In this document: in pieces, positions 1 through 8,564 of the stretch | How positions within the stretch are numbered: the first letter of the stretch is position 1 | Layout of the letters: each line of letters starts with the position of its first letter | The notes under the pieces: model-generated | What the model saw: the letters and a program-made list of their open reading frames with translations, nothing else | Told to the model about the DNA's origin: nothing | Database searches by the model: none | Assembly (NCBI RefSeq): GCF_000332495.1 | Contig: NZ_AOGW02000008.1 | Location: 189,001-253,000 of the forward strand | Reading direction: 5' to 3' | Source: Leptospira terpstrae serovar Hualin str. LT 11-33 = ATCC 700639 | Lineage (GTDB): Bacteria; Spirochaetota; Leptospiria; Leptospirales; Leptospiraceae | DNA length: 64,000 nucleotides | Program-made: the position numbers and the translations under genes

Positions 1-740
1 TCACGGTAAGTGGTCTTAATGATACATTTGCCGATGGGAACCAGACATTTGACATTCGATTTGCTATGGTTGCCAATACAGATACGAATTACCAAAATGC
101 AACTAATCCTTCTGACCATTCGATTACTAATGAAGACGATGAGCCAACAGGAAAGAAAATATTTGCAACATCCAACTCATATAAGGGAGAAATGGGAACC
201 GATGGAGTTTTTGGCGCTGACCTTACTTGCAATAACAACAAACCGACCGGAGTTTCTGGAACCTACAAAGCTTTAATTGTCAGCAATAGTGTTGGCGATG
301 CTTCCATTGCCAATCATAGAGTCCCAGGTGGAATCAACTGGGTTCTTTCACCTAGCTACTATTACTTCCGATGCACGGGATCGGGATATTCTGTCTGTAG
401 TGATGAACATACTAGACTCTTTATTACCGACGGTTCTGCACTATTTAACCCAACGTCTATGTCCCGCGATTTTTCAACGACTTCAGCCGATGAATTTTGG
501 ACAGGAATGACCAACACGCTTACTCCAGCGACACAGACAAGCACTCCAAATTCTACTGCTTGTAACGATGGAACTCTAGTGTATCGCCACAACTGTCATG
601 GCTTCAACTATGAAACTTGTACAACAAATGCAGCAACCTATTTCTATGGAGAAATTTGGGTACGAAATGGTGCAGGTTCCGTTTCGAGCGCAGAGAGAAG
701 ATGTGATTTACAGAAAAAACTGATCTGCGTAGAACAATAA
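1..740 (+). CDS. Calx-beta-like repeat / DUF1554 surface protein, 3' part
   Basis: The reading frame is open from base 3, so the start lies outside the window; the first in-frame ATG at 66 is probably internal. The first 45 or so visible residues (TVSGLNDTFADGNQTFDI through a TNEDDE end) look like one unit of the Calx-beta-like repeats found in Leptospira surface proteins. The remaining 190 residues match my memory of the DUF1554 domain: KIFATSNSYKGEMG near its start, RVPGG and INWVLSP in the middle, and many Cys residues likely to pair in disulfides. Proteins of this type are usually exported lipoproteins, but the signal peptide is not visible here. Function is unknown; a surface or host/environment-contact role is only inference. 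It ends 7 bases from the convergent DUF3095 gene, with no terminator hairpin between them. Confidence 0.8.
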   Translation, partial: TVSGLNDTFADGNQTFDIRFAMVANTDTNYQNATNPSDHSITNEDDEPTGKKIFATSNSYKGEMGTDGVFGADLTCNNNKPTGVSGTYKALIVSNSVGDASIANHRVPGGINWVLSPSYYYFRCTGSGYSVCSDEHTRLFITDGSALFNPTSMSRDFSTTSADEFWTGMTNTLTPATQTSTPNSTACNDGTLVYRHNCHGFNYETCTTNAATYFYGEIWVRNGAGSVSSAERRCDLQKKLICVEQ

Positions 741-747
741 CAAAACA

Positions 748-1920
748 TTAGTGCAATACCTTTAACTTTTCTTTCAATGACTTGGCGGCCATAGCAAAAC
801 CGCCGTCCGCTCCATCCACAAAGTGAACTTCCTCAGACGAGGCGACTTTCAGAACACAGGTCATCAGAGACCTGTTGGATACATAAATTCCATAACAAAG
901 AAGGCCTTCTTTTTCTAAATTTTCCAAAAACTCAACAAGAGCTTCCCTATGCTTAGGAGATCCATCAATGACCATTTTTAAAGTTCCGTCATACTTACGA
1001 AAGTCAGCCGAAAGCACTTGGTAATCTTTCAATTGGTTCAACGAATAATGTCCTGATCGAAGAGGAATTCCAAACCGCATCGCAATGGCCATCACTGTTC
1101 TTTCGATCCAAATTTGAGTGAGTGTTAGATAAAACTTAAATCCACTGGCCTTACCCACTCGGGCTTTCGCTTCGTTTCGTAAGTAAGGGCCCGAATCAAG
1201 TTCAATCTGATTCACTCGCAATGGATGATAGTCCCCTTCCTCGCCATATTCAGAACGAATGAAATTAAGAACACGAGTGACTGTTTTTTTACAAACTTCA
1301 AAATCTTTGTGGATGGGTTTGACTATAAGAGAAACAATTTCGCCTCGTTCGCTCGGAACATCTTTCCACCGGCAGGTAAAACCAGTAAAATCGGCGGGCA
1401 GTATCTTTTCATTTTCGCGAACTAGGTATGATTCGTCTTTTCCTTCTTTGATCCAAGTTTCTGCCAAGGGTAAGGCATCACCAAACAAAGAACATTGGAC
1501 ATAGTGGTCAGACGCACGAAATTTACTTAAAAATAATTCGGCTCCTGCACGATACAACTCTTGCACCGGCACAATCCCTGCCCTCATTTCCAAACCAAAG
1601 GCAGACCGCACTTGGGAGATGGTATCAGCAATCGCAGAACGAATGGGGAATAATAAATTGATAGGTAATAAAAAAGTAACTCCGTCCCCACCAAATACAA
1701 AGGGAAAGTCCATATGCCCATAAACATTGGCAACAGCAATGGCAGTAAGTCCTCCGGCTGTGTTTACATCTTTATAACGACCTTCTTCAATGGCCTTAGT
1801 GGACCCAACAATATCGGTAATGAGAATGAACCAATCATCAGGTACCTTTGTGGGCATATTGCCATCAAACAAATTTTTGAAGTCGGGACTTGGCTTTAGG
1901 TTTTTATAAAAATCATCCAC
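748..1920 (-). CDS. DUF3095 family protein (nucleotide-cyclase-like)
   Basis: This 390-residue protein has the hallmark of the DUF3095 family near its N-terminus (FILITDIVGSTKAIEEG, about residues 31-47), followed by a VFGGDGVTFLLP motif. These resemble the metal-binding and nucleotide-contact strands of class III adenylate/guanylate cyclases (D-x-x-G-S-T and GGDG). Residues 200-390 form a C-terminal region typical of the family with no known role. No signal peptide or membrane segment is visible, so it is probably cytosolic. The gene is transcribed away from the neighbouring glycosidase, with 90 bases between the starts. Whether it makes a cyclic nucleotide cannot be told from sequence. Confidence 0.8.
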   Translation of the reverse strand: MDDFYKNLKPSPDFKNLFDGNMPTKVPDDWFILITDIVGSTKAIEEGRYKDVNTAGGLTAIAVANVYGHMDFPFVFGGDGVTFLLPINLLFPIRSAIADTISQVRSAFGLEMRAGIVPVQELYRAGAELFLSKFRASDHYVQCSLFGDALPLAETWIKEGKDESYLVRENEKILPADFTGFTCRWKDVPSERGEIVSLIVKPIHKDFEVCKKTVTRVLNFIRSEYGEEGDYHPLRVNQIELDSGPYLRNEAKARVGKASGFKFYLTLTQIWIERTVMAIAMRFGIPLRSGHYSLNQLKDYQVLSADFRKYDGTLKMVIDGSPKHREALVEFLENLEKEGLLCYGIYVSNRSLMTCVLKVASSEEVHFVDGADGGFAMAAKSLKEKLKVLH

Positions 1921-2010
1921 AGAAACTCAGACGATGGATTTCAGATACAAAGTAGATATTTTTCTTGGTTGTCTCGGAAAAGCCGTCCGTAAATCGTACT
2001 ATCATACCTT

Positions 2011-3777
2011 ATGAACAAAGTTCTTCTTCGCACATCCTTTTCCCTTTTCCTCCTTTTCGGATTTTTTGGCTCTTCCTATTGTTTTGGATTTTATTTAAAC
2101 GAACTTGCCGCCAACGAACGAAAGGTTTGGTTAGAGGAAAAAGCTTGGGCCATCACCAATTCCATGACGGAATCGGAACTAGTAGGCCAAACCATACACA
2201 TAGCTATTCCCCAAAAAACAGTAGATGCGATTGCTTTAGAAGAAATTGCGGCAACGAAGCCGGGAGGAATCATTCTCTTCGGAAAGAACTTAGGTAAAAA
2301 GGAAGAAATCCTCTCTCTCACAAATGGATTACAATCAGCTGCTAAAGACAAAGGGCTTTCTCCCTTTCTCATATCCACAGACCAAGAAGGTGGACGAGTG
2401 TTCCGAGTCCAAGATGGAATCACACCATATCCTGGTGCCATGGCTGTTGGCCAAACAGGAAATACCGAATGGGGAGAAACAGTTGGCTTTGTTACATCTT
2501 ATGAACTCCGTAGCCTTGGTCTCAATTTTTTATTTGCTCCCGTTCTTGATATCAACAACAACCCTCTCAATCCAGTGATCAACACACGTTCGTTTGGTTC
2601 TGATTCCAAACGAGTATCGGATGTTGCGGTGGCTTATGAAAGAGGAGCTCGGGCCGGAGGATGTCTTCCCGTCATCAAACACTTTCCTGGTCATGGGGAT
2701 ACCACAGTGGATAGCCATTTAGGCCTTCCTATCATCAACAAAAGTTTAGAAGAGTTAGAACAATTGGAACTGGTTCCTTTTAAAAGATCCATTGCTGGAG
2801 GAGCTGAGGCAGTGATGTCCGCTCATATTATGTATCCCAAAATTGATCCACAGTTCCCAGCCACACTTTCTAAAACCATACTAACCGATGTTTTACGAAA
2901 AAATTTAAATTTTGATGGAATCATCATCACCGATGCGATGGAAATGCATGCCATCTCCAAAAATTATGAAAAGGACAGACCGGGAGTTTTGACCTTACTT
3001 GCTGGTGCCAATATTGTACTTCTTACTAGTTGGGGAGAAACAGCTCGAAAGTTCAAAGCCCAACTGAGTGATGCTTACCAAAACGGGGAATTTCGTTATG
3101 TAGACAAAGACGGTAAAGAACATGACAAATTAAAAGAGGCTGTCCAAAAACAAATCCGTAAAAAACTAGAACTAGGCCTCTATGATGAAAACTCTATCCT
3201 GCCAAAAGTTTACGAAGAAAACCTAAAACAAAAAGAATTCTTAACCAATTGGAATTTAGAAAGAAACCAAAGATATACAAAACTCAGTCAGTCTAAAAAC
3301 TTTGTGAAGGAAATCAACGAAGACTCGATTCGTTCTTACCCAAAATCAGTTTTGACCTCAAACATCTTACCAACAGAAACAATTTCGTTTATAAAAAACA
3401 ATCGTTTGAAAGAGACTCTCAAAACAAAAAAAATCGATTCCGTTCCTTTTAAATCCTTCCAAACGCAGGTAAAAAACAAAACCTTCACCACTTATCTTTT
3501 TGATTCCACTTCGGAAACCGAAGTGCTTTCCGTTGCTACACTCGCGAAAAAAAATCCTACAAAACGATTTATCATTTTGCATGGAGGAACTCCGTTTATC
3601 AAACTTCCCGAACTTCCTAACTTACAGTATTTACTATCTTTTTCTTTGACCCAAGGATCTTGGGAAGCGTTAGGTGAGAAACTCACCTCAAGCAAAGAAA
3701 TCCCGAAAGTAGATTTGATTTTATTACCAAAAGGATCAAAGACACCTTCGAAAGGTGCCTTCCCTGAAAGATTGTAA
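2011..3777 (+). CDS. glycoside hydrolase family 3 protein (beta-N-acetylhexosaminidase-like)
   Basis: This 588-residue protein begins with a hydrophobic export segment (about residues 5-25), then a GH3 N-terminal barrel. The diagnostic motif KHFPGHGD (223-230) is followed by DSH (234-236), the Asp-His pair that acts as acid/base in NagZ-type enzymes. The expected nucleophile is D308 in IITDAMEMHAI. NagZ-like enzymes remove N-acetylglucosamine from cell-wall muropeptides, so a cell-wall recycling or periplasmic sugar role is likely. The N-terminal hydrophobic segment is unlike cytosolic NagZ. The last 190 residues or so do not look like a GH3 C-terminal domain that I recognise. It stands alone, convergent with the next gene (6-base gap). 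Confidence 0.85.
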   Translation: MNKVLLRTSFSLFLLFGFFGSSYCFGFYLNELAANERKVWLEEKAWAITNSMTESELVGQTIHIAIPQKTVDAIALEEIAATKPGGIILFGKNLGKKEEILSLTNGLQSAAKDKGLSPFLISTDQEGGRVFRVQDGITPYPGAMAVGQTGNTEWGETVGFVTSYELRSLGLNFLFAPVLDINNNPLNPVINTRSFGSDSKRVSDVAVAYERGARAGGCLPVIKHFPGHGDTTVDSHLGLPIINKSLEELEQLELVPFKRSIAGGAEAVMSAHIMYPKIDPQFPATLSKTILTDVLRKNLNFDGIIITDAMEMHAISKNYEKDRPGVLTLLAGANIVLLTSWGETARKFKAQLSDAYQNGEFRYVDKDGKEHDKLKEAVQKQIRKKLELGLYDENSILPKVYEENLKQKEFLTNWNLERNQRYTKLSQSKNFVKEINEDSIRSYPKSVLTSNILPTETISFIKNNRLKETLKTKKIDSVPFKSFQTQVKNKTFTTYLFDSTSETEVLSVATLAKKNPTKRFIILHGGTPFIKLPELPNLQYLLSFSLTQGSWEALGEKLTSSKEIPKVDLILLPKGSKTPSKGAFPERL

Positions 3778-3783
3778 TTTGTT

Positions 3784-4929
3784 TTAAGCCAATGCTTCTC
3801 TGATACCACCACGTTTGCGGATTTCTTCATATAAAGTTTTCCGCACTGTTTCATCCGCATCAACATAACGAAGTAAATACAAATCTGACTTTTGTTTGGT
3901 GGGCATCATTTTGGCTCGGATTTGAAACATGGGACCGTGTTCAAAACTAAAACTGACTTCCCACAAGTCTTGTTGTTTCCAAATTTCTTGCGAAATCCCT
4001 GCAGGGAACGTAAACACAATTCCTCGGTCCGACAACTTTTCCGAAAGAGTAATAAAGGACGTTGGCGTATCTTTCATTTCAAATCGTTTTTCGTTATTTT
4101 CTTTTTGATCCTTTGCAATTCTTTTTAAAACTTCTAATTGTTTATCAATATTTTCTTCTGTAAGTAATAGTTTATTTTTATCCAACTCCAATACTTGTTT
4201 TTTTTCATCAGGTGGAGGCCAAGGAGAAACAGTGATGGATATTTTATCCGTTAACATCAAATGAGATTCCCCTTTTCTTTCTATCCTTCCGTTAAAATGA
4301 AAAATGGCTCCACTTTCGTTGGTTCGAATCACTTTACCTTCGAGAAGATAACCGCCGCTACTGGGTCGAAATACATATAATTTTGCTTCCTTACCTGGAA
4401 CTAATAAATCCTTAGAAAGACCTTTGATAGAAAGAAGGAGTTCATCGGTTGTTTTTTGCATCACATAGGTAAGTTCTTCACGTCCATCGGCTTCCAATGC
4501 CGCAACTTCGCCGACTGTCAGATCGTTTAAGGAAAGGATTTCTTTTTTGAATTCTACCCCAGAACGAAAGAGTTTATCAAAAAGATCCACTTCCTTTTCC
4601 GTCGTATTGGCATTAGATTTTAGAAAGTATCGATAGAGTGCATTTTTTAATTTGTTTCGATTTTCAGGCAAAAGATAAATTTCGCGTTCCTCTTCACTCA
4701 GGTGGTCATAAAACGCATGGAGAATATTCAGCTCAACCTGGTTACATTTTCTTGCGATCGCATATCTTTGAAACTCAACCCAGTGGTTTACGACACTAGC
4801 TTGTTTATTTTGTAAATAATTCATCACCTTCACGTAAATAAAGGCGGCAACTCCCATAAGAAAGATGTAAAACAGGTAGATAATATCAAATTTTGGAAAA
4901 ATCCAAACGACTTGTGCTATAAAATTCAT
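3784..4929 (-). CDS. membrane-anchored spirochaete protein, possible PilZ-type
   Basis: This 381-residue protein has one clear membrane helix near the N-terminus (about residues 11-35), a charged, mostly helical region (40-125), and two beta-rich stretches (about 165-240 and 290-370). The first beta-rich stretch, with RTNESGAIFHFNGRI, loosely resembles a PilZ/YcgR barrel. I do not see a convincing RxxxR plus D/NxSxxG c-di-GMP signature, so binding is doubtful. The gene is divergent from murA with only 26 bases between the starts, so their promoters must overlap or lie in each other's coding region. Function unknown; a c-di-GMP-linked envelope or motility role is speculation. Confidence 0.6.
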   Translation of the reverse strand: MNFIAQVVWIFPKFDIIYLFYIFLMGVAAFIYVKVMNYLQNKQASVVNHWVEFQRYAIARKCNQVELNILHAFYDHLSEEEREIYLLPENRNKLKNALYRYFLKSNANTTEKEVDLFDKLFRSGVEFKKEILSLNDLTVGEVAALEADGREELTYVMQKTTDELLLSIKGLSKDLLVPGKEAKLYVFRPSSGGYLLEGKVIRTNESGAIFHFNGRIERKGESHLMLTDKISITVSPWPPPDEKKQVLELDKNKLLLTEENIDKQLEVLKRIAKDQKENNEKRFEMKDTPTSFITLSEKLSDRGIVFTFPAGISQEIWKQQDLWEVSFSFEHGPMFQIRAKMMPTKQKSDLYLLRYVDADETVRKTLYEEIRKRGGIREALA

Positions 4930-4955
4930 AATTTACTTTTCCTCATATCCGTATT

Positions 4956-6278
4956 GTGTCGAATGGAAGCAAGGTGAGTTCTTCCTACTTCAAAATTATC
5001 GGCAAAAATCCTCTCAACGGGACAGTGGTTCCCCAAGGAAATAAAAATGAAGCGCTCCCGCTTCTCGGAGCCCTCCTTCTTTGGGAAGGAGACGTCATAT
5101 TAGAAAACCTTCCAGAAATCGCAGACGTTCTCAAACTCATGGAAGTCCTCCGCCAAATTGGAGTGGAAATCACTGCCCTAGATACAAAAGGATCATACCT
5201 CTTTCAGAAAAAAAATCCAGTGAAATCGGATCTTCCTTACGAACTTTGTTCCCAACTCCGAGGGGCCGTGACACTGGCAGGACCCATCCTTGCTCGCACA
5301 GGAAGGGTATTCCTACCGAAACCTGGTGGTGACAAAATTGGTCGCCGTCGGATGGACACACACTTATTAGCATTAGAAGCACTCGGTGCCAAAATTGAAG
5401 TATTCCCTGATGGGTATATGATCACTACGGACCGTTTGGTGGGAAAAGACATCCTTTTGGATGAAGCCTCCGTAACCGCAACAGAAAACGCGGTTATGGC
5501 AGCTGTATATGCAGAAGGTGTTACCACCATTCGTAATGCTGCGTCCGAACCCCATGTCCAAGGTCTTTGTCGTTTTTTAATTGCTGCTGGTGCTAAAATC
5601 GAAGGAGTAGGAACAAACCACCTAACGATTACAGGTGTGAGTTCGCTCTCTTCCCCACCGAGTGGACTCCGACATAGAATTGGATCCGATTATTTAGAAA
5701 TTGGATCCTTCATTAGTCTTGCTGCCGTCACAGGAGGAGAAATCCATATCACTGATGTCAATCCAGAAGACATCCGTATGATTCGTATGGTTTATTCACG
5801 TCTTGGCATTGAAGTGAGACCCACTGAAACTGGAATTTTAGTTCCTGCCGACCAAAAGATGGAAATCATCCCCGATTACCATGGAGCCACACCTAAAATT
5901 GATGATGCCCCATGGCCTGGATTTCCTGCAGATATGACTTCTGTCGCTCTTGTCACGGCGACTCAGTGCAAAGGAACTGTTCTCATCCACGAAAAACTTT
6001 TTGAATCTAGGCTCTTCTTTGTAGACAATATCATAGCGATGGGAGCCCAAATCATTCTCTGTGACCCACATAGAGCCATTGTGATTGGTGCCAATCGTTT
6101 GTATGGGCAACGAGTCGCAAGCCCTGATATCCGCGCCGGAATGGCGATGATCATTGCTGCTCTTTGTGCCGAAGGCCAAAGCGAAATTCATAACATTGTT
6201 CAGATAGATAGAGGTTTTGAATCGATTGATACCCGGTTGCGTTCGTTGGGTGCTCAGATCGAAAGAGTCTCCGATTAA
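4956..6278 (+). CDS. murA: UDP-N-acetylglucosamine 1-carboxyvinyltransferase MurA (Asp-type)
   Basis: MurA transfers enolpyruvate from PEP to UDP-GlcNAc, the first committed step of peptidoglycan synthesis, in the cytosol. The 440-residue length and the motif GNKNEALP (28-35, catalytic Lys30/Asn31) fit the family. In the flexible loop the usual PGGCTIG is PGGDKIG, so Asp126 replaces the Cys that fosfomycin alkylates. The GTG start at 4956 gives the longest product. A GTG at 4974, preceded by GGAAG, is an equally good start and would remove six residues. The stop codon is directly followed by the ATG of the ferredoxin gene, so the two are probably co-transcribed. Confidence 0.95.
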   Translation: MSNGSKVSSSYFKIIGKNPLNGTVVPQGNKNEALPLLGALLLWEGDVILENLPEIADVLKLMEVLRQIGVEITALDTKGSYLFQKKNPVKSDLPYELCSQLRGAVTLAGPILARTGRVFLPKPGGDKIGRRRMDTHLLALEALGAKIEVFPDGYMITTDRLVGKDILLDEASVTATENAVMAAVYAEGVTTIRNAASEPHVQGLCRFLIAAGAKIEGVGTNHLTITGVSSLSSPPSGLRHRIGSDYLEIGSFISLAAVTGGEIHITDVNPEDIRMIRMVYSRLGIEVRPTETGILVPADQKMEIIPDYHGATPKIDDAPWPGFPADMTSVALVTATQCKGTVLIHEKLFESRLFFVDNIIAMGAQIILCDPHRAIVIGANRLYGQRVASPDIRAGMAMIIAALCAEGQSEIHNIVQIDRGFESIDTRLRSLGAQIERVSD

Positions 6279-6953
6279 ATGAAACGAAAGGATCTTTTCC
6301 GGGAAGGATTTAAGTCTGTCTTTCAATTTACCTTTACGAAAGCGGATGAACTAACGGAAGCCATAAAAGAAGTTTGGGAAGACGAAAAAACTCCCAAACC
6401 AAAGTCCGCTCGCAAAAAAAAACCACCATCTAGCATTGAAAAGTCGGTTTCAAAGCCAACAGTTGTCCGTAAACGGAAAACTAAAATGTTCCAAACTCTT
6501 TCTCTTCCCCCTGGTGCTTCTCCTGATTTCTTTTCTCTTTGTACTGGATGTAACGAATGTATCTTTGCTTGTCCTTATGCTGTTTTATTCCCTGTATCCA
6601 TTCCAGAATCGGGAAAATCTTATCCACATTTTGATCCTAATGCAAAGGCATGCCATCTTTGCACCGATTGGCCTTGTATTAGTGTTTGTCCTGAAGAAGC
6701 GCTTATACCGTACGAACTGTCCGGTGAAAAACCAAATTTTGGTAAGGCGAAAGCCATCACAGAACATTGTATTAACGAAAAAACAGGGGAATCGACTTGT
6801 AATGTTTGTATCGTTACCTGTCCTATCGAAAAAACTGTTAAATTTAAAGGGAATTTGCCAACTTTTGCATCATCATCTTGTACAGGATGTGGGCTTTGTG
6901 TTGAATCATGCCCTAGTTTTCCCAAAGCCATTCAAATCAAATTTAAAAAATAA
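6279..6953 (+). CDS. four-cluster 4Fe-4S ferredoxin (NapG/MauM-like)
   Basis: This 224-residue protein has a basic, Pro-rich N-terminal 80 residues, then sixteen Cys in four groups: C88/91/94/98, C125/128/133/137, C164/174/177/181 and C201/204/207/211. Each group ends in the CP typical of bacterial 4Fe-4S ferredoxins, so up to four clusters can be expected, as in NapG/MauM-type proteins. It probably passes electrons to a redox enzyme, but no nap or other reductase gene is nearby and the partner is unknown. It starts on the base after the murA stop codon. There is no clear twin-Arg signal, so I expect it in the cytosol. Confidence 0.8.
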   Translation: MKRKDLFREGFKSVFQFTFTKADELTEAIKEVWEDEKTPKPKSARKKKPPSSIEKSVSKPTVVRKRKTKMFQTLSLPPGASPDFFSLCTGCNECIFACPYAVLFPVSIPESGKSYPHFDPNAKACHLCTDWPCISVCPEEALIPYELSGEKPNFGKAKAITEHCINEKTGESTCNVCIVTCPIEKTVKFKGNLPTFASSSCTGCGLCVESCPSFPKAIQIKFKK

Positions 6954-7060
6954 TAACGATCGCCTATCAATCGTTTTAGAATCTAAAATCGTCGCAAAAC
7001 ATCAAAAAATTGTTATTCGGTGAAAAAAATATCTTGAATTTTTGAGTGAGAAGAGAGATA

Positions 7061-7078
7061 CCCTTGTTAGAGCAAGGG
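7061..7078 (+). other. leader hairpin before the 7132 gene
   Basis: CCCTTG (7061-7066) and CAAGGG (7073-7078) form a perfect 6-bp stem with a 6-base loop, 54 bases ahead of the ATG at 7132. No T-run follows, so it is not a normal terminator. It could stabilise the mRNA leader or be a chance palindrome. Nothing else is recognisable in 6954-7131. Confidence 0.35.
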
Positions 7079-7131
7079 AATTTCCCTCGTCAAAAAAAAG
7101 ATAAAATTTAGATTTAAAGGAAAAGAAAGCT

Positions 7132-7446
7132 ATGGAACCACAAAAAGTAGGCCCAGGACAAATTGACAAAATTGCAGAGGATTTGAAAAAAGATCCTGAA
7201 AAATCCATTGGAAATTACCTTTTCAAAGGATTCAGAATTCAAATCTCTAAATACAAAGCTTCCGGCGCTGAGAGAGTTCAACAACTTTATAAAAGAAGAA
7301 GAGCTCAAGGTCTTTGCATCGTTTGTGGAACTAAAGTAACTCGCAAAAATCCTGTTACTGGAATTCTTTACAGACTTTGTGACACTCACAGAGCGGAAAT
7401 TGACCAAAAAAATAAAGAAAAAGCAAAAGCAAAAAAAGGGAAATAA
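7132..7446 (+). CDS. small basic protein with a CxxC pair, unknown function
   Basis: This 104-residue protein is very basic, with a Lys-rich tail. The centre holds KRRRAQGLCIVCGTKV (CxxC) and, about 25 residues on, LCDTHR. The Cys-x2-Cys...Cys-x2-His set could bind one zinc ion, and the many basic residues suggest nucleic-acid or ribosome contact. A purine-rich ribosome site (AAAGGAAAAG) lies ahead of the ATG. A good terminator follows 28 bases after the stop. I do not recognise the family beyond its Leptospira look, and no function should be assumed. Confidence 0.7.
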   Translation: MEPQKVGPGQIDKIAEDLKKDPEKSIGNYLFKGFRIQISKYKASGAERVQQLYKRRRAQGLCIVCGTKVTRKNPVTGILYRLCDTHRAEIDQKNKEKAKAKKGK

Positions 7447-7474
7447 ACCTTTCTCCGCATTTTTCTAACTAAGA

Positions 7475-7498
7475 GGGGACTTTGGTCCCCTTTTTTGT
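7475..7498 (+). terminator. intrinsic terminator after the 7132 gene
   Basis: GGGGAC (7475-7480), loop TTTG, GTCCCC (7485-7490), followed by TTTTTTGTTT. A GC-rich 6-bp stem with a run of T is a textbook Rho-independent terminator. It also rules out starts near 7482 for the next gene. Confidence 0.9.
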
Positions 7499-7532
7499 TT
7501 ACAGACCACTCCAACCGCATATCTTTTTTGTC

Positions 7533-8363
7533 ATGAAGTCACTCTTACCAATTTTAGCCTTAACCCTAATCGGATGTTCTCAAATGATCTGGCGCCAAGC
7601 ACAATTGCCTGAGGAAGTCTCTCCGACTAACGACCCTAATATCAATTTAATCCTAACAGTTGGGTATGAAGAAAAAGATTCATGGAATCCGATGAATGGA
7701 ACCACCGACAAACGAAATTATAAGAGTAAAATCAAATTAATGAAAAATGGACCGACAGGTGGAAAGCCCTTAAAGGAATGGGATCTACCTTCTTGGTCAC
7801 TTGGCGATGGTATTTTTTACCACACAGGTTCTTCCACTTTATTTGTGTTATATGGAAAGGATGATGAGTATGGAACTTTAAACCAAACTCTTTCTTTATA
7901 TCCCGAAACCGGCGGCGCATTTTCTTATCCTGCAACTCCCGAAAAACGCATTATTTTCCAAATGGCACCCTCTCCTAACGGTAACTTGGTGGCTCTAGTC
8001 ACAGCTAGTCCCACTGCGGAAGGAGAATTTTCAGAATTTGAATTGAATCTCATCCAACTCTCCGACAAAAAAATCCAAAGTTTTCCCATCAATTTTTGGA
8101 CGGCCCTTCCTTTGTATGGAATTCGTTGGGCAGAAGATGGAACAAAACTTTATCTTCGAACTCCCGATCGCATTTTGGTTTGGTCAGGAAAAGAAATCCA
8201 AGAAACCAAATCCTTTCCCGATTGTTTTACCGTTTCGACAAACTTCGGTAAATGGGCTTATGAATCGGCAAGTATAGGCGAAGGTGGAAATGTGGTTCTT
8301 GGGAAAAAGCTACCGGCACCCCGACAAATTTCCAATATCGACAAAATCAAACTCTGCCGCTAA
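7533..8363 (+). CDS. lipoprotein, possible beta-propeller, unknown function
   Basis: I start this at the ATG at 7533 because the frame opens inside the preceding terminator and this Met begins a clean lipoprotein signal: MKSLLPILALTLIGC, with the lipid-modified Cys at residue 15. The mature part of about 260 residues has spaced blocks such as SPNGNLVALVTAS and IRWAEDGTKLYLRT. These look like the blade strands of WD40/TolB-type propellers (PNG..A..., W..DG..L). It is likely anchored in the inner or outer membrane facing the periplasm. No enzyme motif is seen and the partner is unknown. Confidence 0.7.
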   Translation: MKSLLPILALTLIGCSQMIWRQAQLPEEVSPTNDPNINLILTVGYEEKDSWNPMNGTTDKRNYKSKIKLMKNGPTGGKPLKEWDLPSWSLGDGIFYHTGSSTLFVLYGKDDEYGTLNQTLSLYPETGGAFSYPATPEKRIIFQMAPSPNGNLVALVTASPTAEGEFSEFELNLIQLSDKKIQSFPINFWTALPLYGIRWAEDGTKLYLRTPDRILVWSGKEIQETKSFPDCFTVSTNFGKWAYESASIGEGGNVVLGKKLPAPRQISNIDKIKLCR

Positions 8364-8367
8364 ACAG

Positions 8368-8410
8368 GGTCGGTTTCTTTCGCTTAACCTTCCACTGGAA
8401 AGAAACGACC
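8368..8410. repeat. inverted repeat between lipoprotein gene and fliI
   Basis: GGTCGGTTTCTTT (8368-8380) pairs with AAAGAAACGACC (8399-8410), about 12 bp with one bulged G and an 18-base loop, starting 5 bases after the lipoprotein stop. No T-run follows. A second small palindrome (GGACA-TAGA-TGTCC, 8437-8450) lies downstream. They may be weak terminators or processing sites; the rest of this 200-base gap holds no visible gene. Confidence 0.4.
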
Positions 8411-8564
8411 AAATTGATTGATTTAGGGAAAGGGACGGACATAGATGTCCTCCTCCCCTTTTCCTTCCACACTTGCCGAAACCAAGTGAAAACCGAACCC
8501 ACTTCCCAGACTTCAATTGACTTGATTTAATTATGTCACATGATTGGATGAGTGAAAAGCCCCC

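Noticed and set aside
3784..4929. firm assignment as a c-di-GMP-binding PilZ protein
   Set aside because: The RxxxR and D/NxSxxG residues are not convincing, so only a possible PilZ-type fold is stated.
5838..6326. 162-codon antisense frame within murA
   Set aside because: murA is certain on the plus strand; the antisense product has no motif or ribosome site of note.
7482..7532. upstream start for the lipoprotein at 7482
   Set aside because: It lies inside the terminator hairpin, and the ATG at 7533 gives a clean lipoprotein signal.
8368..8410. inverted repeat as a terminator for the 7533 lipoprotein gene
   Set aside because: No T-run follows either arm; kept only as an inverted repeat.
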